From CAVQDV01 sp963711375 (lineage in GTDB: Bacteria > Pseudomonadota > Gammaproteobacteria > Coxiellales > Coxiellaceae), in contig CAVQDV010000005.1 in the NCBI GenBank assembly GCA_963711375.1, forward strand, positions 992,001 to 1,056,000: 64,000 nt of DNA, read 5' to 3'. Both the position numbers and the translations under genes were made by a program. Shown in pieces: positions 18,400 through 26,227 of this stretch. The notes below the pieces were generated by a model, which was given only the letters and a program-made list of their open reading frames with translations, was not told the DNA's origin and did no database searches. Position 1 is the first letter of the stretch. Each line of letters begins with the position of its first letter.

Positions 18400-19950
18400 T
18401 TACCAGGTATTGTTGCCCTTAAATTCAGTCAATACAGCCTTCATTTTCTCGGCGATTTCATTCGTGTAGCTTGGGTTTGAATTAATTTCTTCGATTAAAT
18501 CGGCATAACTACTGCGCACGAAAGACATCAGGCCCTTTTCAAAATCCCGTGCTTTTTTAACCTCAAAATCATCTAAATAACCGTTATCCGTCATGTACCA
18601 AATTAAGGCCATTTCGCCAACACTCAAGGGTGAATATTGCGGTTGCTTCAAAATTTCCATAATACGTTGACCGCGATCTAATTGCTTTCGCGTCGCGTCA
18701 TCAAGCTCTGAAGCAAATTGAGAAAATGCCTCTAATTCGCGATATTGAGCTAAAGAAATTCGCAAACTTCCGCTTAATTTTTTAATAATTTTCGTTTGCG
18801 CCGCACCGCCGACACGCGAAACCGACAAGCCCGCATTAATTGCCGGACGCACACCCGAATTAAATAAAGAAACATCTAAATAAATCTGGCCGTCAGTGAT
18901 TGAGATCACGTTTGTTGGAATAAAAGCAGAGACGTCGCCTGCTTGCGTTTCAATTATCGGGAATGCGGTTAATGAACCTGTTTTTCCCTTTATTTTTCCA
19001 TCGTTAAATTTTTCAACATATGCTTCGCTCACTCGTGAAGCCCGTTCGAGCAAACGAGAATGTAAATAAAAGACGTCACCAGGATACGCTTCACGACCCG
19101 GTGGACGACGCAATAATAATGAGAGTTGTCGGTAAGCCCAAGCATGCTTTGTTAAATCATCATAGATGATTAAGGCATCTTCACCCCGATCTCGAAAATA
19201 TTCGCCCATCGTGCAACCGGAGTAGGGCGCTAAATACTGCACAGAAGCCGTATCGGAGGCTGAAGCCACCACCACGATTGTGTGCTTCATTGCATCGTGT
19301 TCTTCTAATTTGCGAACCACATTGGCTATGGAAGAGGCTTTTTGACCGATGGCTACATAAATACATTTAACACCGGTATTTTTTTGATTAATAATCGCGT
19401 CAATTGCAATCGCGGTTTTTCCCGTTTGACGATCACCAATAATTAATTCGCGTTGACCACGACCCACTGGAACCATCGCATCGATCGATTTTATGCCGGT
19501 TTGCAATGGTTGAGAGACAGACTGACGATCAATAACGCCAGGCGCTATGACTTCGATAGGAGATTTTAATTCTGTTTTTATAGGGCCTTTTCCATCAATC
19601 GGTTCGCCAAGCGCATTAACGACGCGACCCAATAAAGCCTCCCCAATAGGAACTTCGGTTATTCGCCCTGTGCAAAGCGCTTTCATACCCTCTTGCAAAT
19701 GTTCGTAAGGCCCGAAAATAATAACGCCTACTGAATCCCGTTCCAAGTTAAACGCAACGCCATAAGTATTTTCGGGAAATTCGATAATTTCGCCAAACAT
19801 GACGTCGGCTAATCCATAGACGCGAACGATTCCATCTTTTACACTAATTACCGTACCTTCCGTACGCATTTCGGGTTTAATGTCGAATTTCTTAATTTGC
19901 GATTTTATAATATCGCTAATTTCTGATGCTTTAATTTGTGCCGTTGTCAT
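18400..19950 (-). CDS. atpA: ATP synthase F1 subunit alpha
   Basis: A 516-aa protein of normal length for AtpA. Walker A GDRQTGKTAIAIDAI is near residue 171, and the signature region PGREAYPGDVFYLHSRLLER is near 284. The C-terminal helical domain follows. It forms the non-catalytic nucleotide sites of the F1 hexamer. It starts with ATG 19950 (MTTAQIKASEISDIIKSQIK) and lies 9 nt after atpH. Confidence 0.98.
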   Translation of the reverse strand: MTTAQIKASEISDIIKSQIKKFDIKPEMRTEGTVISVKDGIVRVYGLADVMFGEIIEFPENTYGVAFNLERDSVGVIIFGPYEHLQEGMKALCTGRITEVPIGEALLGRVVNALGEPIDGKGPIKTELKSPIEVIAPGVIDRQSVSQPLQTGIKSIDAMVPVGRGQRELIIGDRQTGKTAIAIDAIINQKNTGVKCIYVAIGQKASSIANVVRKLEEHDAMKHTIVVVASASDTASVQYLAPYSGCTMGEYFRDRGEDALIIYDDLTKHAWAYRQLSLLLRRPPGREAYPGDVFYLHSRLLERASRVSEAYVEKFNDGKIKGKTGSLTAFPIIETQAGDVSAFIPTNVISITDGQIYLDVSLFNSGVRPAINAGLSVSRVGGAAQTKIIKKLSGSLRISLAQYRELEAFSQFASELDDATRKQLDRGQRIMEILKQPQYSPLSVGEMALIWYMTDNGYLDDFEVKKARDFEKGLMSFVRSSYADLIEEINSNPSYTNEIAEKMKAVLTEFKGNNTW

Positions 19951-19959
19951 GTAGCTCCC

Positions 19960-20490
19960 CTAACCTAAACTTTCGCGCATCTGCGCGAGTTTGCCCTTAA
20001 TCGACCCATCCATCACCCAATTGCCAGAACGAATTATCGCACCGCCAATGAGAGTTTCATCTAAGGAATATTTCATTTCTATTTTTGCAGAGAAGCGTTT
20101 TTGTGCACTTTCATGCAAAATCACTTTCTGCTCCTCATCCAGTGGTGCACTGGAAATTACTTCCACCGACACCACGCCTTGGCTTTCTGCCAGCATTTTC
20201 AGATATAAATCCGAGATATCAGCTAATATGTCGAGGCGTTTATTTTTGCTTAACATCATCAAAAAATTTTTCATTTCGACATCTTTGGCGTCAGAAATAT
20301 CAGCAAAAAATTCGGACCAACGCAAAGGTGATATGCTTGGCGATTCATAAAGAGGCTTCACTTGTGGATCGGATGCTATTTTTCCAGCAAGCTCTAAAAA
20401 CACGGCCCATTCCTGGAGTTTTTCCATGTTTTTTGCCAGAGCAAAAGCCGCTTTGGCATAAGGTCTTGCGATGGAATATTGATGCATCAT
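19960..20490 (-). CDS. atpH: ATP synthase F1 subunit delta
   Basis: A 176-aa OSCP/delta-family protein. The N-terminal helical domain starts YSIARPYAKAAFALA, and the C-terminal stretch (VSVEVISSAPLDEEQKVILH, LIGGAIIRSGNWVMDGSIKG) carries the family signature. Delta links the F1 head to the b-subunit stalk. Two ATG codons lie side by side (20490 and 20487) and either could be used. Only 2 nt separate it from atpF. Confidence 0.96.
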   Translation of the reverse strand: MMHQYSIARPYAKAAFALAKNMEKLQEWAVFLELAGKIASDPQVKPLYESPSISPLRWSEFFADISDAKDVEMKNFLMMLSKNKRLDILADISDLYLKMLAESQGVVSVEVISSAPLDEEQKVILHESAQKRFSAKIEMKYSLDETLIGGAIIRSGNWVMDGSIKGKLAQMRESLG

Positions 20491-20492
20491 CG

Positions 20493-20963
20493 TTAAAGCC
20501 CACTCACTAATTCTTTAATTAAACGATCATTGCTGGCTTTATCCACTTCATGCTGCAGAATTTTTTCTGCGCCAGCAACGGCTAATTCCGACACCTGCGT
20601 TAACAAGGTCGCGCGCGCCGCATTATATTCTTGCTTAATTTCACCTTGTGCTAAGACCAATAATCGCTCGCCTTCTTGACGTGCTTGGCGTTTCGCTTCT
20701 TCAATTATCTGGTGTGAACGCTGATTCGCTTGATCAATAATGTGGCCTGCCCGAATTTTTATTTCCATGAGCTCGGCTTTTACTTTTTCATGCGCCTGCT
20801 CTAATTCATTTTTTCCTTGCTCGGATGCTGCTAAACCATCAGCAATTTTCGCGCGACGTTCTTCCATTATTCGCATGAGCGGAGGCCACACTAATTTCAT
20901 CGTAAATACGATGAAAAGTGCAAATACAATCATTTGTCCGAATAAAGTCGCATTAATATCCAT
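20493..20963 (-). CDS. atpF: ATP synthase Fo subunit b
   Basis: A 156-aa protein with one N-terminal membrane helix (about residues 5-28, ending near KLVWPPLMRIMEERR) followed by a long charged amphipathic coiled coil (ADGLAASEQGKNELEQAHEK). This is the peripheral stator stalk; its length equals that of E. coli subunit b (156 aa). It lies in order between atpE and atpH. Confidence 0.97.
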   Translation of the reverse strand: MDINATLFGQMIVFALFIVFTMKLVWPPLMRIMEERRAKIADGLAASEQGKNELEQAHEKVKAELMEIKIRAGHIIDQANQRSHQIIEEAKRQARQEGERLLVLAQGEIKQEYNAARATLLTQVSELAVAGAEKILQHEVDKASNDRLIKELVSGL

Positions 20964-20984
20964 GTCGGATACCTCTTGAAAAAA

Positions 20985-21284
20985 TTAGCCAGCCGCCTTT
21001 GTTACCACGTGAGTCATCACTTGGCTTAAAAACGGATTCGAGAACATTACTAAAAGCCCTAAAGCAATCGAAATTGCCGCGAACGCATCGACTAAGGCCG
21101 CGATGATAAATAAATTCGTCATCAACATCCCTTTTAATTCGGGCTGTCTTGCAATGCCTTCTAAAAATTTACCGCCCAACAAACCGAAACCGATCGCGGT
21201 ACCAAGAGCGGGTAAACCGATTAATAATGCAGCGGCAATCGCAGATAAGCCTTGTACACCCGCGATTAATTGAGCTACGTCCAT
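20985..21284 (-). CDS. atpE: ATP synthase Fo subunit c
   Basis: A 99-aa hairpin of two membrane helices. A polar loop (IARQPELKG, residues 44-52) joins them, and the ion-binding carboxylate is Asp66 in AALVDAFAAISIALGLLVMF, equivalent to Asp61 in E. coli. The Na+-ligand pattern is not evident, so proton translocation is expected. It is about 20 residues longer than E. coli c, mainly at the N-terminus. A short intergenic gap (27 nt) separates it from atpB. Confidence 0.97.
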   Translation of the reverse strand: MDVAQLIAGVQGLSAIAAALLIGLPALGTAIGFGLLGGKFLEGIARQPELKGMLMTNLFIIAALVDAFAAISIALGLLVMFSNPFLSQVMTHVVTKAAG

Positions 21285-21311
21285 TTTTCACCTCTTTAGT
21301 TAACGTTAAAA

Positions 21312-22112
21312 TTAATGCGAACTATGCGCCATACTTAAGTAGACGATTGTTAGCATCATAAATACAAATGATTGAATAGTAATTACCAAAATGTGGAAAA
21401 TGGCCCACATTCCACCCGGTAACCACTGAATCCACCACGGCATTAATCCTATCAGAATAAATACCATTTCACCGGCAAACAAATTTCCAAATAGCCGCAG
21501 CGAAAGGGACATCGGTTTAACCAATTCATCGAGAAGGCGAAATATAATATTAACCGGCACTAAATACCAGCCAAAAGGCTCTGAAAGAATTTCTTTCAAG
21601 AGTCCAAAACCACCTTTAATTTTAAAGTTATAATAAATAATCAGGAAGAAAACGCTTAATGACATGGAAAAAGTGAGCATGGGATCGGCCGTGGGTACAC
21701 TCTTAAAATGATGAATGCCAAAATGCGAAACTATCCAGGGGAATAAATCCACAGGGAGCAAATCCATAAAATTCATCAGAAAAACCCAGACGAAAATGGT
21801 GAGCGCCAGAGGTCCAATTAAATCGTTTTCACCGTGGAAGGTGTCTTTAACGAGACCATCAACAGCCTCTATTGAACTTTCAACCATATTTTGGAATTTA
21901 CCTGGAACACCGAGCACGGCTGTGCGCGCAACCCAGTAAAATAAGCCTAAAAATAAAATGCCGAGAGTGATGGAGATGATAAGCGTATCGAGATTAAGGA
22001 CCCAAAAGTCCGTGCTGGGCCCGAGTTTCCACGTATGCAAATTTAACTGCCAGTGCGTCAGATGATGCTGGATATATTCTGCTGATGTTAATGTTGCCGT
22101 ACCTTCACTCAT
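21312..22112 (-). CDS. atpB: ATP synthase Fo subunit a
   Basis: A 266-aa polytopic protein. The essential Arg is in the helix LVKPMSLSLRLFGNLFAGEM, and a C-terminal helix has MLTIVYLSMAHSSH. Subunit a forms the proton half-channels next to the c-ring. ATG 22112 (MSEGTATLTSAEYIQHHL) is chosen over an upstream in-frame codon at 22154 because it overlaps the atpI stop by one base (TAATG) and matches the family N-terminus. Confidence 0.97.
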   Translation of the reverse strand: MSEGTATLTSAEYIQHHLTHWQLNLHTWKLGPSTDFWVLNLDTLIISITLGILFLGLFYWVARTAVLGVPGKFQNMVESSIEAVDGLVKDTFHGENDLIGPLALTIFVWVFLMNFMDLLPVDLFPWIVSHFGIHHFKSVPTADPMLTFSMSLSVFFLIIYYNFKIKGGFGLLKEILSEPFGWYLVPVNIIFRLLDELVKPMSLSLRLFGNLFAGEMVFILIGLMPWWIQWLPGGMWAIFHILVITIQSFVFMMLTIVYLSMAHSSH

Positions 22113-22489
22113 TACGTAGCTGCTCTCTTTCGCGTAAAAAATGGCGTAAACCATGTGCCCACATGGGCGCCTATAAATCCAGTAATCAGCGGCAATACCG
22201 CTATATTGAATACTTTCAAAAATACCAGCATCATTAAGAGGCTAGTGACCAATTTTAAAATTTCTCCCACGTAAAAGGCCACCAACACTTTCTGTGGGCT
22301 CTTCGTGTGAATGTGTCCTAAAAAATATTGGGAAAAGCAGAAGGTTGGCAATATTACGGCGAAACCGCCTAATAATGCGCCTATCATGTCGTGCGTGTTT
22401 ACACGCCACCAAGCCAAGGCCATCAACACAACAAAAATAATTTGTGGTAATACAAATCGAACCCCAAATTTTCGCATTTTGTTGCGCAC
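22112..22489 (-). CDS. atpI: ATP synthase subunit I
   Basis: A 125-aa hydrophobic protein with four predicted helices (for example FVLPQIIFVVLMALAWWR and MIGALLGGFAVILPTFCF), the AtpI pattern. AtpI assists c-ring assembly and is not a structural subunit of the finished enzyme. The frame opens with GTG 22489, which has a CAGGGG ribosome site 5 nt upstream; ATG 22477 four codons later is the alternative start. It is the first gene of the operon, downstream of the promoter at 22521-22548. Confidence 0.9.
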   Translation of the reverse strand: MRNKMRKFGVRFVLPQIIFVVLMALAWWRVNTHDMIGALLGGFAVILPTFCFSQYFLGHIHTKSPQKVLVAFYVGEILKLVTSLLMMLVFLKVFNIAVLPLITGFIGAHVGTWFTPFFTRKRAAT

Positions 22490-22520
22490 AAAAACCCCTG
22501 CTGCCCGGACAACCGGGGGG

Positions 22521-22548
22521 AGTATAACACTAATAAGAAACCTGTCAA
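22521..22548 (-). promoter_or_regulatory. Sigma-70 promoter of the atp operon
   Basis: On the minus strand there is a consensus -35 TTGACA (22543-22548) and an extended -10 TGT-TATACT (TATACT at 22521-22526) with a 16-bp spacer. Transcription would start about 22513, giving a leader of about 25 nt before atpI. A CCCGG-ACAA-CCGGG hairpin lies in that leader. The strength matches the high demand for ATP synthase. Confidence 0.72.
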
Positions 22549-22563
22549 ATAGAGGGGAGAGGA

Positions 22564-22813
22564 GTTCCTGTTTTAATCTGCGCTTGCTTCGGAGTTTGGC
22601 TTTGGCGAATCCGGTGGGATAGGGGTGCTTTCAAGACCGCGCACGAGCACATCCCTGTGGCGCTTCGTCTTCGGCCCATCCGGGGCCGAAACGATCTTGA
22701 AAGCACCCCTATCCCACCGGATTCGCCAAAGCCAAACTCCGAAGCAAGCACAGATTAAAACAGGAACGGGTGGTGGGTATCGGGGAGCAAGCTTGAAGAC
22801 CGAGCCTGTCTTC
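22564..22813. repeat. Long hairpin element A: 73-bp inverted arms, 58-nt loop, conserved tail
   Basis: Left arm 22564-22636 and right arm 22695-22767 are inverted copies matching at 72 of 73 positions; the one mismatch would be a G-U pair in a minus-strand transcript. The 58-nt loop (22637-22694) contains a smaller hairpin TTCGGCCC/GGGCCGAA. Directly after the right arm comes GGGTGGTGGGTAT-CGG-GGAGCAAG (22768-22791) and then a GAAGAC/GTCTTC hairpin (22795-22813). Loop and tail recur in element B at 51398-51778, but the arm sequence does not. It lies between atpI and an exported-protein gene. The open frames across it are by-products of the palindrome. Confidence 0.85.
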
Positions 22814-22818
22814 TTGTC

Positions 22819-22841
22819 CCCTCTCCCCTTGCGGGAGAGGG
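22819..22841. repeat. REP-like palindrome
   Basis: A 9-bp stem CCCTCTCCC/GGGAGAGGG around CTTGC. Related palindromes occur at 35217-35255 and 47815-47903. This is the widespread type of GC-rich extragenic palindrome, standing out against the AT-rich background. Confidence 0.7.
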
Positions 22842-22907
22842 CAAAGGAAAAGTGCATGTTTGTGTACTATATTGGGCAAAGGGAGAAACGCGGCGGAGGA
22901 TTAGCTT

Positions 22908-23348
22908 ATGAAATTTTGGATAGCAGGGGCCTTGGCTGGTCTAACGGTTCTTATTTTACCTGCAAGTTATGCCGACATTGCTCGGCTTCGGGTTGTAAAT
23001 GAGTCGGATAAATCTGTGTACATTCATAAGGGTGGTTATGCTCCCTCTTATAAGCTCACTCCGGGGGAGTCTAAGACATTTGAGTATCCTTTTACTCTAA
23101 TTCCCCCAGGTTCGGAGAAGGAGATATCTTCTAGTTTAATAGTTGCCTCATCCGGTGGGCGCTGGATGACCTCTCCGAATGGGACTACTTTTCTAGAAAA
23201 ACCTACCATGCTCATTTGCCTGGATTACAAATCCAAGGAATATGCCGATAAAACGGGTGAGCGACTTTGGACCATAAAAAAGGCTGAAGGCTTTGATGAT
23301 GGATGCGAAGTAAAAAGCTACAACCAACCTTGGTATGTTCCCCAGTAG
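22908..23348 (+). CDS. Small exported protein of unknown function
   Basis: A 146-aa protein with a clear signal peptide: MKFWIAGALAGLTVLILPAS followed by YADIAR, with cleavage likely after Tyr-Ala near residue 22. The mature part (about 124 aa) contains many beta-prone segments (LRVVNESDKSVYIHKGGY, SKTFEYPFTLIPPGSEK) and two Cys (in MLICLDY and DDGCEV) that could form a disulfide. I do not recognise a family. ATG 22908 has a good GGCGGAGGA ribosome site. It lies alone between the hairpin element and the ankyrin gene, and its product is probably periplasmic or secreted. Confidence 0.72.
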   Translation: MKFWIAGALAGLTVLILPASYADIARLRVVNESDKSVYIHKGGYAPSYKLTPGESKTFEYPFTLIPPGSEKEISSSLIVASSGGRWMTSPNGTTFLEKPTMLICLDYKSKEYADKTGERLWTIKKAEGFDDGCEVKSYNQPWYVPQ

Positions 23349-23417
23349 AAACTCTAAGGGATAAGTATATACTTCATATGGGTGCATTATCAATAAATAG
23401 AGTCGAGTGGGGTAAAT

Positions 23418-25505
23418 ATGAAAGGGGAGAAGCCTAAGACATCATTCTCGTTTAGTTTTTTTCAGCCAAAAAAATATTGGTTTAGCCAAAACCCTCTTAT
23501 TAAAAATTATAATCGGTTCGTTGAAGAATTAGCAAAAATTGGGATTGTCTTTGATAAATTAGCCGAAAAAGGCCTATGCAGTGGTTTAACGCTAAATTAT
23601 CTTTTGTATTCTTATGAAGAACGTCGAGAAGAATTTTTAAGTTATCTTAAATTTATTGCAGCATTAAAAAAACCCGAACACATTAAAAAACTTGTCCAGG
23701 AATACCAAAAAATAAGAGAAAAGAAAACGTTTTGGGTTAAAGCAGATAAAAAAGCTGAGCCAGTTTTATTTCACAAACTCATAAAATTTTTTGAGTCCCT
23801 GAACGCGGCTCAGGATAATAAATTTTTCTCTACAGTTATTCATGCAAATTGGGATAGAACCTATAGTTTCATTTGTGAAAGAAATGCCTTGGCCAATAAA
23901 CTTAAAGAAGCTGAAATTGCAAATGGTGGTTTATTTTATATGCATGTTGGCGCAGTTCATTCTTTTGCAATTGAATGCACGGATAAAGGCTTCTATGTCT
24001 TTGAGCCAAATAAAATAAAATCTTCCTATGAGCCTTTATTATCTGAAATAGAAGTTGCAAATGAAATTATCGATAATTTGATTAGTTGGGGGGCTCTTTC
24101 AAAAGATGGTCCAGAGTTAATTCTTTTGGGGGTTTCATCACTTTCTTTTGGAAACAAAAATCGTGAATTGGATGATGCACTAATGGAGACAAAAGTTGAT
24201 CTTAGTGATTTTAAAGAATTCATTGAACAATATCAACAAGGAAAAAGATCACGGTTGGACTTGGCGTTAATACTTCATGATAAAATAAAAGCGTTAGAGC
24301 GTAAATCATTCGCTCATCTTGAATTAGACCGTGAACTAGTCGTTTACATTGAGAAACATGCTTATAAACCTCAGGTTATTTCCGAGAAAGAGGCAGTGTC
24401 TCCGGCTTACCTAAAATATTGCGAAAGTTATTGGTTACCCTCAGCGGTTCACTATGGTCAGATAAATTGCGTAAAGATGTTACTTGAGAAAGGTGCGAAT
24501 CCAAATGATACGGATTCTGAAGGTAGAAGTGCTTTACAATTAGCTGTGATGAGCGATTATTTAGATCTTGCAGACTTGCTTATTAAGAACCACGCCGATC
24601 CTAATTTAAAAGACAAAAATGGTGTGACTACATTAATGGTGGCTATCGACCGCAAAAATTTTGAAATGCTTCGTTTACTTCTGGCAAAAGCTGCAGACCC
24701 AGACATTAAAACGAATGAAGGTGGAACCGCTTTACTTTTGGCCTGTAAAGAAAAACAGTTTGAGGCTATACGATTACTTCTAGAATATGGTGCGGCACCT
24801 GTTGGTCCGAATTCATTAGGAGATGATCAGCCTATAATAATATGGGCCTCGACCGTTGAAGACTCAGAAGTTGTAAAGTTCTTGCTTAAGGTGATCCCTC
24901 ATATCAAAATAGCTGATCTTAATATGGCTTTATTTCAAAGCTGCATAAGAGGTAAAGACAATGTTGAAATTGTTCGATCACTCCTTCAACGTGGAGCAAA
25001 CCCCAATTATTCTATAAATTATAGCACAGTGCTTGCTAGTGCTACAGAGAGGGGAAATATCGGTGTGGTCAAAACACTTTTAGAATATAAAGCGGATCCT
25101 GATTATTTATGTCAATACGGCTTTACGCCGTTGACGCGTGCATCCCAGGATGGGCATGTGCATATTATGAGAGAATTATTAAATGCAAAAGCAGACATTG
25201 AATCTGGCACTTATTTACTCACATCATCGCTGTATGAAACAGCAAAAGAAAATGGTTTAAAAGAGAAAATGGAAGATCTGTTAAAAGCTTATCGTGAGAA
25301 ATTTTTTATATGTACGCCGCTTATTGCTTCTGCAATTAATGGAAAAATAGATGCTGTTAAATTGCTGGTAGAAAGTGGCGCTGATTATCAACAAAAAGTG
25401 TGCGGTATAGATTTGGATATTATGACTGAAGCTTTGGGCTACTCTGAAATAGCAAGCTTTTTAAAAGAATTGAACGCTAAGAACACACCCAGCTCGCTAC
25501 GTTAA
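23418..25505 (+). CDS. Ankyrin-repeat protein with C58 (YopT)-like protease front end, candidate effector
   Basis: A 695-aa protein without signal peptide. Residues 50-200 have the order of a papain-like C58 (YopT/AvrPphB) protease: GLCSGLTLNYL with Cys54, GAVHSFAIEC with His181, and GFYVFEPN where the usual Asp-Pro-Asn is Glu196-Pro-Asn. Residues about 335-680 contain at least seven or eight ankyrin repeats (GANPNDTDSEGRSALQLAV, HADPNLKDKNGVTTLMVAI, KADPDYLCQYGFTPLTRASQ). Ankyrin effectors delivered by Dot/Icm secretion are known in Legionella and Coxiella. ATG 23418 has GAGTGGGG upstream. The protease assignment rests on motif order only. Confidence 0.75.
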   Translation: MKGEKPKTSFSFSFFQPKKYWFSQNPLIKNYNRFVEELAKIGIVFDKLAEKGLCSGLTLNYLLYSYEERREEFLSYLKFIAALKKPEHIKKLVQEYQKIREKKTFWVKADKKAEPVLFHKLIKFFESLNAAQDNKFFSTVIHANWDRTYSFICERNALANKLKEAEIANGGLFYMHVGAVHSFAIECTDKGFYVFEPNKIKSSYEPLLSEIEVANEIIDNLISWGALSKDGPELILLGVSSLSFGNKNRELDDALMETKVDLSDFKEFIEQYQQGKRSRLDLALILHDKIKALERKSFAHLELDRELVVYIEKHAYKPQVISEKEAVSPAYLKYCESYWLPSAVHYGQINCVKMLLEKGANPNDTDSEGRSALQLAVMSDYLDLADLLIKNHADPNLKDKNGVTTLMVAIDRKNFEMLRLLLAKAADPDIKTNEGGTALLLACKEKQFEAIRLLLEYGAAPVGPNSLGDDQPIIIWASTVEDSEVVKFLLKVIPHIKIADLNMALFQSCIRGKDNVEIVRSLLQRGANPNYSINYSTVLASATERGNIGVVKTLLEYKADPDYLCQYGFTPLTRASQDGHVHIMRELLNAKADIESGTYLLTSSLYETAKENGLKEKMEDLLKAYREKFFICTPLIASAINGKIDAVKLLVESGADYQQKVCGIDLDIMTEALGYSEIASFLKELNAKNTPSSLR

Positions 25506-25600
25506 CTCCCCATTGCCGCGGGCAGCAGAAAGGACAAGGGTACTGTAGCCTCCACTAAATCATTGTGCTAGGATCAACTTTTTCCACTACTGAGATTAAT

Positions 25601-26221
25601 ATGAACCGCAGTCGTTCTTTTTCGCTTAAAAAAACCCTTGGCCTCATAGTGCTCCCGGTCGTATTAATCGCGCTTACCTATTTTGTCTATCCTAGCATTC
25701 GAAATAACATTCATACCGTCATTCCTGGTGAGGTTTATCGAAGTGCCCAATTGCCGCACGAGAAATTGGATGAGCTTATTCAGAAGGACCACATTAAAAC
25801 CATTTTTAATTTGCGCGGCAGTCATGTTGGAGAATTGTGGTATACACTTGAATTTAATTCTGCAAAACAAAATAATATTCGCTTTTATAATTGGTCTTTG
25901 CCTGCGCACAGCATGCCGACAAAAGAACAGCTGCAACATATTATTACCGCCTTAGATGAAGCTCCAAGACCTATATTAATTCACTGTAAAAATGGGGCAG
26001 ATCGTAGTGGTTTAGTCTCTGCCTTCGCGCTCATTTTATATAAAAACTCGAATTTTACTGAGGCCGATAAACAGATCACTTATCGCTATTTAGCGCTTTC
26101 TCCCAGTAGTGTTGGGCGCTTAGTGATGCCCAAATATGAAGCCTGGCTTAAGAAAAATAATCTCGTTAGCAACGCTAATAATTTAAAAACCTGGATTGCC
26201 TCGCCACATCCTCTCGATTAA
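25601..26221 (+). CDS. Membrane-anchored dual-specificity/tyrosine phosphatase-like protein
   Basis: A 206-aa protein with one N-terminal membrane helix (about residues 11-30) and a phosphatase domain. The P-loop is HCKNGADRSG: Cys129 is the nucleophile and Arg135 binds phosphate. VYRSAQLPHEKLDELI near residue 45 and FNLRG near 69 are typical of the bacterial DSP/PTP-like group. ATG 25601 is preferred to an in-frame GTG at 25565. It sits 6 nt upstream of the ArnT-like gene, suggesting a joint role in a lipid-linked phosphate or sugar pathway at the inner membrane. The substrate cannot be told from sequence. Confidence 0.83.
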   Translation: MNRSRSFSLKKTLGLIVLPVVLIALTYFVYPSIRNNIHTVIPGEVYRSAQLPHEKLDELIQKDHIKTIFNLRGSHVGELWYTLEFNSAKQNNIRFYNWSLPAHSMPTKEQLQHIITALDEAPRPILIHCKNGADRSGLVSAFALILYKNSNFTEADKQITYRYLALSPSSVGRLVMPKYEAWLKKNNLVSNANNLKTWIASPHPLD

Positions 26222-26227
26222 AAACCT

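Noticed and set aside
20085..20510. Rightward frames of 119-141 codons opposite atpH.
   Set aside because: atpH on the other strand is unambiguous, and the opposite frames have no recognisable content.
22545..23002. Open frames on both strands across hairpin element A (60-125 codons).
   Set aside because: They are translations of the inverted repeat and its loop, have no ribosome sites or family similarity, and one runs into the gene at 22908 in another frame.
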